The notes: generated from the sequence alone by a model not told the origin. DNA of 64,000 nt from Bolinopsis microptera (GCF_026151205.1 NC_087081.1:3477246-3541245), one strand, 5' to 3'; counted from the stretch's first letter, positions 10,955 to 23,083 are shown. Numbers and translations: made by a program.

Positions 10955-13172
10955 ACCAGTTAACTGAAAAAAAGTTATCCTCATATTTTGACAGATTGTG
11001 ACAAATAGCAAACTAAGCAACGAGTCGAAATTCCTAAATCTCTAACTGCTCTCTAACGCGTGTAAATAGCGTTTGTATTATTTTGGCGATGACGTTATAA
11101 AGTCCCTTGCGCGCGCAGAAGAGCTCGTGAGACTGTATTTTACAGGTAGAAAATGGACATAATACAATGTTTTTCCCCGAATAACTCGAAAAGTAAGTAA
11201 TTTAGGGTGTGCATGTTGCTTCATAAGTTGTATATAAACATGGCCATTCTGCACAATTTGCACACATTCAAAAACCTTTAGGGCCTTCATAGCCCAATTT
11301 ACCAGATACCCATACTCATAGTTTTGCATGAATTCTGGAACCCAAAATCAGTTTTTTCGCCAATAACTGAAAAAGTAAGCACTTTAAGGCATATGTTTGT
11401 TCGTAAGTCATATATTAATATGCTAATTGCGGTTCTTTTGCACCCCTAAAGACTCTATCACGATCCTATCGAAAATGGGCTCAGCACCACGCCCAAAATG
11501 GTTTTTGGCGAATTTCTCGATAAGTAAGTATTTTAGGCCATGTGTTGCTCAATAACTCCTATATAAACATGCATATGCGGCTTCGTTTAAGCCTATTTTG
11601 AAGTCTCTACGACCTTCAGAAGCAAGGGGTCGGTTACGTTATTGGATCAATATGGGCGTGGCCCTCCTGGGTTTTCTCCACGGTCAAAAAAATGTCTCCA
11701 AACGAAAATCGTTTATTCATACCTTCGGGAAGGTCTGTGCAAAGTTTCGTGAGTATTTGAACATTTGCAGGTTCATTTCCATAAATGTCCATAAATGACT
11801 GGACTACACAACTTTAGACTTAGAGTTAACTTTAGAGAAACTCATAAGTCATTTATCTCAAATCAAGCTGTTAGTGTCCATGATCAACCTGTGGCGACAA
11901 TGTTTTACGTGAAATGTAAAAATCAGGAGTAATATAAAAAGTGTATTTTTAGATTAAAGTGCTAGCTCATAGTTTTAGAATTGTATAGATTAACGTTGGT
12001 CGTTTAGCCATCTAACAATCGATCGTGCCGTAATATATGGCCAGAGAATAATAGGGTCTTGGAAATTCTATAGTTGTTCAGTGGGTCGATTGACTGAACA
12101 CGTTTGCACTTGGTATTTAAACTTACCAGTAGTTTATTTATGTTATGTACCGATCATGATAATGCAATTAGGATAACAACTAGGTAAGCTGTAAGTCTAA
12201 TTCAAAACACACCGCACAAGCTGTACACTCCAATCAGTATTACTATTTGGTAGACCCGAGACCGGGTATTTTGGCGGGAATTCTGTTCCCACTGCACTGT
12301 TCTGATAGAAGCTACTTCTACTAATGGTCCCAGAGGAACGGCCGTAAAGTAGCCAGACTTCTTGTCTCCTGTACTGGCTGACACATGCGGATTAAAGTTA
12401 TAAATTTCGCTATGCTATAAATATAATTGCTCTCGGAATTGAACAAACTCCTACTTATCTAGATCCTTTCTAAATTCGTTAGAGTTTCATGGACTGGGGA
12501 AAAATAATCGGTACAGTCTCCCTAGCTGCTTGTGTAATTAAGCAATGAAAACAATCCAAAATTATCACATATGAATTATGACATATGTCATAAACTAATT
12601 ACAACACTACAAATCTATTACATTTATTGAGAAAATTATGTAATGTATAACGCGATGGAAGTTCTTTAAGCGGGCAATTCCAGTCCAAACCCTGGAAACA
12701 TGACACGAAAGATTTGTTTTACTTGTTGCATGAAAAGCACTAATAAGTTGTAATAGCAGAAACTTTCTAACCGTACATTCACCCGCCACTGTTCAAGAAC
12801 CTATATCACTGTTTAAAATCACGACGTGAGCACTGTACATCCAATCAGCTATTCCTTTAGTTAGAATGATAGCCAAAACTATAAGGATTTTGGAGAACTA
12901 GGGTAATAGTCATAATTCTAAAATTTGAGTGAGTTACACGTGTTTTATTGACGATGATAAACATTTGTAATGTAAATTACGCTATGCAAGCGCGCACTGA
13001 GGGACTTTATCACGTTTATGACGTCACGAGGCCACAGCTTATTATTGCAATAACACGCGTTACACGTACGCTAGAGAGTTGGTTCTTTCGGCGATACGAT
13101 TCTTCACCAGTTTGTCACAGCTGATTTAAATCTTAGCCAAATTGGAGACTACAAATTTTTCAGTTAACTGGT
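10955..13172. mobile_element. 2.2 kb TIR insertion inside the AACGTT array
   Basis: Perfect 17-bp terminal inverted repeats ACCAGTTAACTGAAAAA (10955-10971) and its complement (13156-13172). The element splits an otherwise regular tandem array, whose units are directly comparable on either side. No target duplication could be recognised and no transposase is encoded. Between 11160 and 11640 it contains three degenerate tandem copies of about 170 bp (each with 'gaaaagtaagtaatttagg' or a variant and 'tatataaacatg'). The rest, including the short ORFs at 12202-12789, is unremarkable. Confidence 0.65.
11160..11640. repeat. Degenerate three-copy tandem repeat, about 170 bp
   Basis: Each copy contains a '(a/t)cgataagtaagta(t/a)ttta' block, an 'ataa(c/g)t...tatataaacatg' block and a '...ttt(a/t)...gcc' end. 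Copies are clearly diverged. Confidence 0.5.
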
Positions 13173-13395
13173 CCTTTAAAATTGAAATACATTTTAACGT
13201 TGTATGTAAATTACATACAATATGTTCTTAAGCGTTAAATAGCTAACGTTGGTTAAAAGTTTTCTTTTTAACGTTGCGAAACGTTTATGCTTTAACGTAA
13301 GATCAAGGTTACTTTATTCAACGTTGAAAATTAAACTGCGTTTTAATATTGTATTAGATTGTAGATAAAACGTTCTGGACGTAATGGTTCATCAT
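13173..13395. repeat. AACGTT tandem repeat, right part
   Basis: One and a fraction further copies of the array seen at 10440-10954, resuming in mid-unit after the TIR insertion ('aaaattgaaatacattttaacgttgtatg', '...aaatagctaacgttggtt'). Confidence 0.75.
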
Positions 13396-13460
13396 CATGA
13401 GAGTGAATATCGAGGCTAACCTAATTATGGTTTATGTACCAACGCTGCCTATGCAATACT

Positions 13461-13704
<244 letters not shown>

Positions 13705-13964
13705 GGAGGGAGAAAAAGTGATCCATTTTATGTCACATTTGTGGTACAAAACCATCAATTATTATTAATCCACTTACCGATTTAAAAAACCTTTATCATT
13801 TGGCTTCGTCACAGTTTTCTCGGCACTATACCGAAAAAGCCAGTCCCGTTACTCTTACCGTTTTCTCGATTAACCCGCTCGGAAATTACACACGCACACA
13901 CAGACAGATACACAGACAGACACACATTCTGAGATCATCATTAAAAATGTTTTGAATACTTTTG

Positions 13965-14345
13965 GCTTAGTGGCTTTTGGCTTAGTGGCTCAGTTGGTTA
14001 ATCCGCCTGGTATTGCTTGAGGTACCAGGTTCGATTCCCGACTCTGTCACTAGCCGTGGGGTGAGCGTCGTCGACGCTCAGCTAAGGATCCTGAGTGGTC
14101 TATGCAGCCCCCGGTCCACTCAGCCAAACTCGAGAAATCGGGTGTGAGGGTTAAATGAGGAGCTGCCCATTGCAGCAAAGTCTCGGGCGAAGAAAGTATG
14201 GCACACACTATCTTAACCGTCACTGGCCTAATGTATAATTGAATCCTTCGGCTTCCTGTAATTGGCTGGTTACACACTTGTGTAACAATGTGGCTGTTGG
14301 AATGTCCGAAGTAAAATAAGTGTTGAGATAAAAAATAAAAAAAAT
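13965..14345 (+). mobile_element. tRNA-derived SINE
   Basis: A pol III promoter is visible: A box TGGCTCAGTTGG (13986-13997) and B box GGTTCGATTCC (14028-14038), about 30 bases apart, within a tRNA-like head. A 300-bp unrelated body follows, ending in an A-rich tail (ataaaaaataaaaaaaatt, to about 14346). The head is duplicated by 10-12 bases at the 5' end ('ttttggcttagtggc' twice), which may be a target-site or slippage effect. It is not a functional tRNA gene: the acceptor and anticodon stems do not pair well and the tail is SINE-like. Only one copy is present in this window. Confidence 0.75.
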
Positions 14346-15159
14346 TGTTCAAGACGTCTTGGCCTTGCTAAAACTTGGAATGGTGGCCTTGATTTCGCGT
14401 CTCATTAACTTATTTGTTCCTACTTCCTTGGCTATAGTTTTTTACTTATTCATAACAATTAAGGCCCCTTCCAGCCATTGCCACTGCGAATTTAACCTAA
14501 AACCTGCCCAGTTAATAGCGAAGACTGCGAAATTACCACTCCTGCCTAGTAATCTAATTTACCCTGTCCAGATCAGCAGTATATTACACTAAATCCGCAG
14601 GTTTTCTCTTAATTTTTTATGTCAAAACCTGCCTAATTAACTAGTGATCCTGCATCAACAGCGCAGGTATTTGTTATTTGGCAGGTTTTCTATTAACTTG
14701 GCAGGATTTGCTATAAAATTATCGATCCTTTCCGGATGGATTACGGCAGTGATAAAGTTAAATCGGCAGGTTTTCCATTAACTTGGCAGGATTTTTTATA
14801 AAATTATCAATCCTTGCCGGATAGATTACGGCAGTGATAAAGTTAAATCGGCAGGTTTTCCATTAACTTTGCAGGATTTGTTATAAAATTATCAATCCAT
14901 GCCAAATAGCTATTATAATGCTATAATCTTATTATGGCAGCGTTAAATTTATAAATTGGCAGGTTTCTTTTATTTTTCTTTTAAGTTCTTAAGTTATTTG
15001 GAATTTTGCTTATTTGGCACCAAAACTAAAAGTCAATAAAACCGAGTTGATTAGCGCAGTCAAGAAATTGGCCGGAGTTGATAAAAAGCTGACAATCATG
15101 GCACTGAATCTCCAAATGAGAGGTATAGTACGCTATATACTTATATAGTACGGTACCGC

Positions 15160-16645
15160 AACAATTGACCCCCTCCCCCCCCCCCCTCCGACAAATGACC
15201 CCCTGATGCAATCTACCCCCGACAATTGACCCCCCGTAATTACACTGGGGTCAATTCAGGGTTAGGGTAAGGGTTAGGGTCAGGGTCAGGGTCAGGGTCA
15301 GGGTCAGGGTCAGGGTCAGGGTTAGGGTCAGGGTTAGGGTCAGGGTTAGGGTCAGGGTTAGGGTCAGGGTTAGGGTCAGGGTTAGGGTCAGGGTTAGGGT
15401 CAGGGTTAGGGTCAGGGTCAGGGTCAGGGTTAGGGTTAGGGTTAGGGTCAGGGTTAGGGTCAGGGTCAGGGTCAGGGTCAGGGTCAGGGTCAGGGTCAGG
15501 GTCAGGGTTAGGGTCAGGGTTAGGGTTACTGGGTAACACGACTCCTGTCAGCGACATCTGTCCGACAGCGACATCTGTCCGACTCAGGGTACCAGAAAAA
15601 ACGACATTTGTCCGAAATTGTGATCTGATTTCAATACAACACATTTCCAATTAGAGACGTGATCTGAACTGTTAATTTGAATACGTAACATTGCCAATTT
15701 GAGATATGATCTGAGCCATAGTGTACTACTAGTTTATTTTCGACCTAGGCAGGCAGGCATGAAGAAGAGAATGTATTGTGGTTGGTAGCCCCAATGTATT
15801 GTGGTTGGTAGCCCCAAGGCCTCAGAAGCCCAGGTGTCTATCTCCTCGAACATGTTGCGGTAGAGGGTCGTCGATTTTCCAGGAATGAGTCCTTAGAAGA
15901 GGGGGAGGTGCCAGCCGTCAGGGAAGAGTCCGTGGACTGTGAAGAGCTGATGGAAGAGATTAGGTGCGGATTTGAAGGTACCGTTGGGCGTTGACTACGC
16001 AATGCTCCGCGTCCACCATATGATCTGCGTTCTTAGGAGTCCCCCAAAGGAATGATCGACGAGTCTGTTCGTCCCATCCAGAGTCCCAGAGCATCATTGG
16101 ACTGTTGTCGGTAGAGAGGATTTAGTTTGCAGGAATGGATAGCGTTTCCAGATCTCTCGGGTCTGTTTGCTGCAGATCTGGGTCTGTTTACTGAAGATTG
16201 GTTGCCATTGTGGATTGCGATAACTGATCTCCATACGGCTGCTATCCTATATGTACTCATGTAGGCTGTGTCCTGTGATGTGATCGACAGCTTGTTAGTG
16301 TACGGCTAGCACAATCCTGTCCTTAAATAGTCAATCACGTATCGATGGATCAGATCTCAATGGATCAAATCAGCATTCGAACAATGGGAGCAACGTCACG
16401 AAATTACCCGTGAGTTTGTGAAATACGAATGTGAACCGAAATTACAATATGATCCGGAATTCGGACAGATGTCGCCAAAAACGACTCCTGTCCGACAGCG
16501 AAATCTGTCCGAAATCCCCAATTCAGCTGTCGGACAGATGTCGCTGTCGGACAGATGTCGCCCAATCGGGTTACTGTTAGGGTTAGTATAATAAATATAT
16601 TTGTTTGGTCAATTGTCGGGGGGGGGGGGGGGGGGTCAATTTTCA
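15160..16645. mobile_element. Nested unit bounded by TTGACCCCC ends
   Basis: The left side reads caattgaccccct(C)n and the right side (G)n ggtcaattttc, an inverted arrangement of the same TTGACCCC word next to homopolymer runs at 15175-15187 and 16619-16636. Internally the words CGACATCTGTCCGAC (15550-15585) and TCGGACAGATGTCG (16530-16562) mirror each other. The middle (15620-16440) is unassigned. No ORF is credible. Confidence 0.5.
15250..15530. repeat. Interstitial telomere-like tract, (TTAGGG/TCAGGG)n
   Basis: About 46 hexamers alternate between GGGTTA and GGGTCA, with longer runs of the TCAGGG variant. It looks like a degenerate or variant metazoan telomere repeat embedded in transposon DNA. 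It makes an artefactual PNPDPD frame on the minus strand. Confidence 0.9.
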
Positions 16646-16695
16646 AGTATTATATCACTTGCACCGTTTAGCTCCACGTGGTTTCTTAAGCTTAA

Positions 16696-19376
16696 CCCAT
16701 TAGGGACGACGAGTTTTAAAGTTTGCCGATTTTGATGCCGTTTAACACACTAAGTCACTTTACAGCAAAAATGAGATATCCAAAAAAGCTAATCTGTATC
16801 TCGTTTACTTTAAAAGATACAGCTATGGTCGCATACGACCCACTCGTCCGGGTCGCAAACGACCCATCACGGTTTTTCGGCTTTAACTTCTGAAGCAAAG
16901 ACGTTACGATAAAATAAAATAAAAAGCATAAGTTAAAAACATATGGTCAATACTGTGTGACTCTAACTTTTTTAAAATAAAGAATTTGGGTCATTAACGA
17001 CCCACTCGGCTCACTTGCTTATTACTACATATGTCCATGTAACTTCTTGAATTCAGCCTAAAGTATGACATCATAAGTTCAAAATCGCCTCTCAGCAAGT
17101 GATAATCATCATAAACTGCGAAAAATCGGTTAAATGGGTCATTAGCGACCCACTAAGACCACAAAATTGATTAATTAAATATAATGTTGTCAAACTTTTA
17201 CAAATATTAGTATAAAAACATGTTATATCTTGGTCATTACTCCTGTACGTTGATTTAAATTTTAAAATCGATCAACTGGGTCAATAACGACCCACTCGGA
17301 AGTTGAACCACGACATTAATTATCAGTATCATGTTGTTCTACCATCAAGAAAGACACTCGTAGGTCTTAATTCCACGCAAACCACGGGTGGCTGACTACT
17401 AGCCCTTCTGAGATCTGGAGTCTCACGGTAATCTGCAGATCACGTCACCCAATGACTGACGAATAATGGGCAGAATTGGATTGATAGGTAGGTGAGTTTA
17501 TCAGCTGTTAGTACACGACCGTAATGTCGTGAGACAGCAAACAACATGCCTATCTTTTCCCGATTCCTAGAACGTCCAAGAAGAACTATACAACTGCTGG
17601 ATTCAGATTTCAGATGGCTGCATCTACTCTCTTCGCAGCTCCCTTTCTTTACTTCTTAGGGGCCGTTCATATATTACGTAATCACTTATTGGACAATTTT
17701 TACGCCCCCCCCCCGCCGCGCCACCACATAGCTATTATGTCAAAATTACACAAGCTTAATCATTTGGAAACTCCCCTCCCTCTCGGCCGATTACGTAATA
17801 CTTGTTTTCGTTTTGAAAGCTGCCTCGTTGTTGCGGGGTTTGTTACCCAAAACGAGGTAGTTGTCTGAGAGATTGCAGGTTGCAGCACCGCCAGCCAAAT
17901 GGGGGGGGGGGGGGGGGGGGGGGCTTTTTCCTTGTCCTTCTTCACAGAGCTGTAGATGTAGCCATCTGAATGCAGCAGTTGTTTAGTTATTCTCGTACTT
18001 TCTAGGAATGAAAAAAACATTTTGGCATGTTGGATTAGAATATGCAATTTGACCACTCGTCTTTCAGTATTTACTCAAGGTTACATGATATCTCGTATAC
18101 TTCGTTCAGGGGATTTTTCTTGAGTGACATGATCTGATCACCGTGGGACCCTGGATCTCAAGCGGTGGGTTGTAGCAGGTCGTTTACCAAGATTCGAAAT
18201 TGACGAAAAAGGTAACAGAATCTAATAAGCAACAACAACAGCATGGCTATTACCTAGCAAGTTAGGAACGAGGACCGATTCCTTTTCTTTTGCGGCACGG
18301 CCACGGTCCTTTCGGTACAGATTTCCACGCACCATAGTATTATAGTCAGGACGCAACTCCAGGCATATGCAGTAGTGTTATTCTCGCAGCTCTTTGATGA
18401 GTGATGACGGCCCTTCAGTTGGCCCTGGATCTCAGAAGGGCTAGTAGTCAGCCACCCGTGGTTTGCGTGGAATTAAGACCTACGAGTGTCTTTCTTGATG
18501 GTGGAACAGCATGATACTGATAATAATTGATGAGGTGGTTCAACTTCCGAGTGGGTCGTTATTGACCCAGTTGATCGATTTTAAAAGTTAAATCAACGTA
18601 CAGGAGTAATGACCAAGATATAACATGTTTTTATACTAATATTTGTAAAAGTTTGACAACATTATATTTAATTAATCAATTTTGTGGTCCTAGTGGGTCG
18701 CTAATGACCCATTTAACCGATTTTTCGCAGTTTATGATGATTATCACTTGCTGAGAGGCGATTTTGAACTTATGATGTCATGCTTTAGGCTGAATTCAAG
18801 AAGTTACATGGACATATGTAGTAATAAGCAAGTGAGCCGAGTGGGTCGTTAATGACCCAAATTCTTTATTTTTAAAAAGTTAGAGTTACACAGTATTGAC
18901 CATATGTTTTTAACTTATGCTACAGTTTTTATTTTATCCTAACGTCTTTGTTTCAGAAGTTAAAGCCGAAAAACCGTGATGGGTCGTTTGCGACCCGGAC
19001 GAGTGGGTCGTATGCGACCGCAGTTAGTAAACAGCGTCTAGCTCTGTTTGTGAACATTTGATTATCACGGGCTTTTCATATGTCTCAAGGAAATCGTTGC
19101 CCGCAACTATTTTGTCCTCAACAAAATAAGCCTACATAAAGTTTTAATGTCCCAATCAAGGCAAGAAGTAAAGTGAAATATTTTCCAATTATGACGACTA
19201 ATTAGCCTAATTATTTAGTTGTTAGTAATTAATTGGGTCTCGACTGGAAAGTCAATAATGTAGCCCAATAAATTTTGAGCATATGTGCGAAAGATTCGTT
19301 GCGTTTAGTATTATGGTTTGTCCTCTATAGCCTCTAGAAAAGGTGGGTCGTAAACGACCCTATCGTCCCTAATGGG
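16696..19376. mobile_element. 2.7 kb foldback element flanked by TTAA (piggyBac-like, non-autonomous)
   Basis: The ends are CCCATTAGGGACGA and its complement, with TTAA outside both (16692-16695, 19377-19380). Both arms carry many GGGTCRTTAACGACCC-type palindromic words (16850-17300 and 18550-19010). CCC/GGG ends at TTAA sites are a piggyBac hallmark. The arms (about 16850-17440 and 18410-19005) are near mirror images, while the outermost segments differ because the right one has extra sequence (19020-19330). The spacer of about 1 kb contains a run starting GGCCGTTCATATATTACG (17660), C and G homopolymers, and no transposase. Confidence 0.8.
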
Positions 19377-19741
19377 TTAAATACTTAACTGTCCAGTCAA
19401 GATAAAGTAAATCACTATCACCTCTCATTCTTAATAAGTTAGTAAGCAAGCATCTGATCATTTTAAAACAGTCACCTCCCAATTTAGCAAGTTCTTACAT
19501 CTATATTACAGTCTACACCCTTCAATAATGAGATAATATGTTTGGCCGGTAGAGGGTCCGCAGTAGTCCCATTACAGCATTACCTCATTACCTTAGCATT
19601 GCTGTACAGTGTACAACTACTATAAGAGTATAAGATATACATCCTTCACCAAAACTGGTTTGTCCGCTTTCTATTACTAATTTTCCGCTGAAAGTGCCAC
19701 ATCAGTGATCAATTAATATTGGTAAATAGCAATAATTTGAG

Positions 19742-19790
19742 TTATAGGTTGACCTCCCACTTAGAGCATATGTGGGAGGTCAACCTATAA
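19742..19790. repeat. Perfect 19-bp hairpin
   Basis: TTATAGGTTGACCTCCCAC (19742-19760) and its exact complement (19772-19790) around an 11-base loop. It lies alone between transposon segments; no flanking gene suggests a terminator or miRNA role. Confidence 0.8.
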
Positions 19791-20181
19791 ATTATAGTAC
19801 GAGCTATTTCCAATTCGTGAATACGAATTTCGATTAAGGTCCAACTTATTAAGTGTCACTTTAACGTGTGACAAATTTCCGATCAAATATCTCATAATCT
19901 GAAAATAACTGCATATTTAGAACTATTATATTAATTGTAATTGAAGATTCTTTCAGAATCACTTCATTCACTAAATCTTACAATGTGAACAATGAACAGG
20001 TAGAGGCACTGCAACTGAAAAATTGCTGTCCTCACTACTTAAGAACATAGCAATCTAATCTAAAAATGGCAACCTAAGAACTGAAGTTAAGCAAACAGTT
20101 ATTTTCCAATAATCGGTTTTTATATGTACTTTTATACTCAAACTTATCATAGACCCCGTGTTGGTAACAGTGGATAATATG

Positions 20182-20282
20182 CAGTGGCGAAACGTACCTA
20201 AGAGGCCGCAGCTGCACCCCCCCCCCCACCCCCTTCCGCATAGCAGGGGTTGCCGGAGTGTCGGGCGGTCGTTTCGCCACTG
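20182..20282. mobile_element. 101-bp hAT-like mini-element
   Basis: The ends CAGTGGCGAAACG and CGTTTCGCCACTG are perfect inverted repeats of the CAGTGGCG type common in hAT elements. The inside is GC-rich with a poly-C run. No matching 8-bp flank is seen, so the assignment rests on the ends alone. Confidence 0.6.
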
Positions 20283-20877
20283 ACTAGTGACTGCATGTAT
20301 AAAAGTATATACTATAGAGCCATGTAGGCATGTAGCATTCTGTACTTCTGTAGCTTTGCACAAACCAAGTCTCAGTCCTACACCCTACCTAGTAATAAGG
20401 TTATACGATCATTACAGTATTCCACATTGTACACTCAAATTATCCAAAACCCCTGCCAATATAGGTTTAATCACGCCACAAGTTGATTCAAATTATCTCA
20501 ACTTACGCAGGATTTGCGTTAAATCTGCAGCATTCGACTTTATATTTAACGGAAAACCTGCCAAAATAGAGCAAACCTGCCGAGAGTAGGTGAAAGGTGA
20601 GGCAGGTTTTGTGTTAATTTTGCAGGCTTTTCTATAAATCAACAACTCGATTAAATAATTACGTGAGATAAATCTCTGCACGAATACGATAAATAGGCAG
20701 GTGTTCGGTTAATTTTGCAGGAATCATTTTAAGACTTCAAATTGATTATCAGTCTTAATGTAAAACCTGCCAAATTAGGTGGCAGGTGGCAATGGCTGGA
20801 AGGGGCCTCAATTATGATAATAGTTCTGGTACACTGTAAGGAACATTAATTGCAAAAGTGTTGTTAATTCTTGATTT

Positions 20878-20985
20878 ACCTTATCGGACTAATTATTTGA
20901 ACGGACATTAAATGAACGGACATAATTATGAACGGACATTAATATGAACGCTAGAAGGCATTCAAAACCATCAAAAATCCGAATT
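20878..20985. repeat. CGGAC-motif element terminus, copy 4
   Basis: Reads ttaccttatcggactaatt followed by three GAACGGACAT(T)AA words and 'atgaacgctagaaggcatt'. It is the reverse-complement counterpart of 9480-9598. The matching opposite end was not found; the LINE at 21190 follows. Confidence 0.55.
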
Positions 20986-21189
20986 TTTTTCATTTTTTTG
21001 ACGTTTTTTTATTTCAGCAAATGATTTTAAATCCATTTGTTATACAGTAAGTAAGAAAATCAGTCGTTCAGCAGTAAAAATGTTAAAATATGCGTACATG
21101 ATCAGTGTCTAATATCACATATCATCTTCATCAAATGGGCTCTCGTGCATGAAATAGTCCATGTTTAAAGCATCAGTGACTTCTAGCTA

Positions 21190-22151
21190 TAAATAACGTG
21201 TTAATCCGAAACCGTGGATGCAAGAAGCTATAGAACGTAAAAATAAGTCATATTATGATTTTTTAAGGAACCATCTGATAGCAACCGCAGTAAATATGAC
21301 CGTCTGAAGATGTTTTGTAATAAACACATCGATAAAGCTAAAAACAAGCACTTCAAAACTTTTTTTGAGCAAAACAAAGAAAATTCTAAGAAGCAGTGGC
21401 AAATGATCAACAGTCTTCTAAATAGGAAAAAATCTAAACCTAATTCAATAAAACTGACTGACGAAGACGGCTCAATCAGCACTCCGGCAGCTGTAGCAGA
21501 AAAATTTAACGATTACTTCTCAAACATCGCTCCAAAAATTAAGTCTGAAATTAGTAGTAGGACCACTTTTGATCCTGGTGGAACCCAGAGTACACTTCGC
21601 AACGCCACTCCAAGTAGTATTTACTTAAAGCCAGTCACTGCCACAGACATTCAGGACGTCATAAACCTGCTTAAGAATAAAGCCACATTAGACACTAAAA
21701 TTGAACCTCTAAAAATCGCTAACAGTTGTCCCAGTTTTACTAGTGTATTACTACTAGCCCACGTTGTCAAAAGTTCTTTTGAACAGGGGATCTTTCCACA
21801 GGCTTTGAAAGAAGCAAATGTGGTCCCAATTCACAAAGGTGGATCTAAATCTGACATAAAAAATGACAGACCAATATCTCTTCTTGCTTCTTTCTCTAGA
21901 GTATTTGAAAAGCTAATGCATAACCGAGTTATAAATTTTTTAGATAAATACAGCATACTATGTGAAAACCAATAAGGGTTTCGCCCGGGTAGGTCTTGTG
22001 AACATGCTCTTCTCAACGCAAAAGACACCATTCTTAATTCAATATCTAAAAAGCAGGTAACTTTACTTCTTTTAATCGACTTCAGCAAAGCTTTCGACCT
22101 TGTGGATCATTCCATACTCTTGCGAAAGCTGGACCATTACGGCATAAGGGG
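21190..22151 (+). pseudogene. Host LINE, segment 1 (RT N-terminal half)
   Basis: The frames read KPWM/EAIERKNKSYYDFL, then DGSISTPAAVAEKFNDYFSN, IEPLKIANSCPSF, FPQALKEANVVPIHKGGSKS and RPISLLASFSRVFEK (RT motifs 1-2), GFRPGRSCEHALL and LIDFSKAFDLVDH (RT motif A). This is a Jockey/CR1-type non-LTR reverse transcriptase with a stop at 21973. The element is 5'-truncated (no endonuclease). The text breaks at 22152 through an exact MITE insertion and goes on at 22593. The remaining parts are found at 22593-23083, about 25958-26317, 31537-31610 and 40083-40282. Confidence 0.8.
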
Positions 22152-22584
22152 CTAAGATGAGAAGTACGAATGAGTCGGACTTTTCGATTTACTCGTGTCG
22201 TACGTACTTTTCAATTCTACTGAAAAGTTGTCCTTCTAGAAATCGATGGAAGAGTTCTAAATCGCATGTTACGGACTAATATTGAGCGTTTTCAAAAACT
22301 TGTGTTTCTATATTCCAATCGTCGATTAACTTAAAGTTTAACTTTAAGAGTTAAACTTTAAGGAGCGGCTTGCCTGACCTAAGAATTGTGTGTTTAATTT
22401 GTTCGCGAACAGTATATTTTCTCTAACATCGGCGAACAATTACATTTTACCACGGCCGGCCCCCGATGATAATAATTCAAAAAAAAAATTCTATCTGAAT
22501 GGCACGTCGTATGAGTCGGACTTTTCAAAGTTGCGTACAAGTACGTACTTTTCCCCCTAAACGAGTCCGTACTTCTCATCTTAG
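22152..22584. mobile_element. 433-bp MITE with 8-bp TSD ATAAGGGG (hAT-like)
   Basis: Perfect 17-bp ends CTAAGATGAGAAGTACG and complement. ATAAGGGG is present directly on both sides (22144-22151 and 22585-22592). Eight-base duplications and short TIRs are typical of hAT elements. Inside, a hairpin with a 14-bp stem, CTTAAAGTTTAACT, lies at about 22329-22361. It interrupts the RT of the host LINE. Confidence 0.9.
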
Positions 22585-22592
22585 ATAAGGGG

Positions 22593-23083
22593 TCAAGCCT
22601 TAAACTGGTTTAAGTCATATCTTAGTTCTTACTAACAGGAAACAGTTTGTATATATCAATTGGCTCGTCAAAATCCTCAACCAACCAAATTTTATATGGC
22701 GTGCCTCAAGGGTCAATATTATTTAGGACCTTTACTCTTTATAATCTACATAAACGACCTGCCTCAAATATCAGATATACTCATATAGCCAATTTCATTA
22801 TGTACGCAGATGATGCCAACATCTTCCTGATAGGAGAAAATCTTAATGAAGTTTACGATAAACTAATAACTCTTAGCGATGCTTTATAAGTTAAGTGGGT
22901 AGATAATAATGGTTTAGCTCTCAACCTTAAGAAAACAAATTATATGATCTTCTCTCGACAAAGAAATCTTAATTATCGGGATGTGGCAATTTCTGGTGTC
23001 ACAATTGAGAGAAAAACAGAAGCCCGTTTTTTAGGAGTTATAATAGATGATAAACTAAACTGGTCCTATCATATCTCTGCCAT
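22593..23083 (+). pseudogene. Host LINE, segment 2 (RT catalytic part)
   Basis: Carries YGVPQGSILF (RT motif B), then NFIMYADDANIFLIG with the YADD catalytic box and SDAL. Several frame breaks and stops show that it is not functional. Ends at the insertion of another LINE at about 23084. Confidence 0.75.

Larger units (their letters stand above)
14462..20808. mobile_element. 6.3 kb TIR element with TSD CAATTA and nested insertions
   Basis: Inverted ends AGGCCCCTTCCAGCCATTGC (14462...) and the complement ending at 20808 match over 23 bp. CAATTA stands directly outside both ends (14456-14461 and 20809-20814), so this is a true insertion. Both ends carry subterminal repeats of the word GGCAGG-TTTT/ATTT with CATTAACTT spacers (14600-14970 and about 20500-20790). 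The core holds a poly-C/G-bounded unit with telomere-like DNA, a TTAA foldback and a hAT-like mini-element. No transposase was recognised, so the family and its superfamily are open. Confidence 0.75.

Noticed and set aside
10440..13395. CRISPR-like array of regularly spaced repeats
   Set aside because: Units are contiguous 165-bp tandem repeats without unique spacers, in an animal genome.
13983..14055. Candidate tRNA gene
   Set aside because: Only the pol III boxes are convincing; the cloverleaf stems pair poorly and a SINE body and A-rich tail follow.
15240..15650. 136-codon PNPDPD-rich frame on the minus strand
   Set aside because: Produced by the telomere-like hexamer tract; no flanking coding sequence.
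20055..20363. Glycine-rich ORF on the minus strand
   Set aside because: Derived from the poly-C run of the 101-bp hAT-like element.
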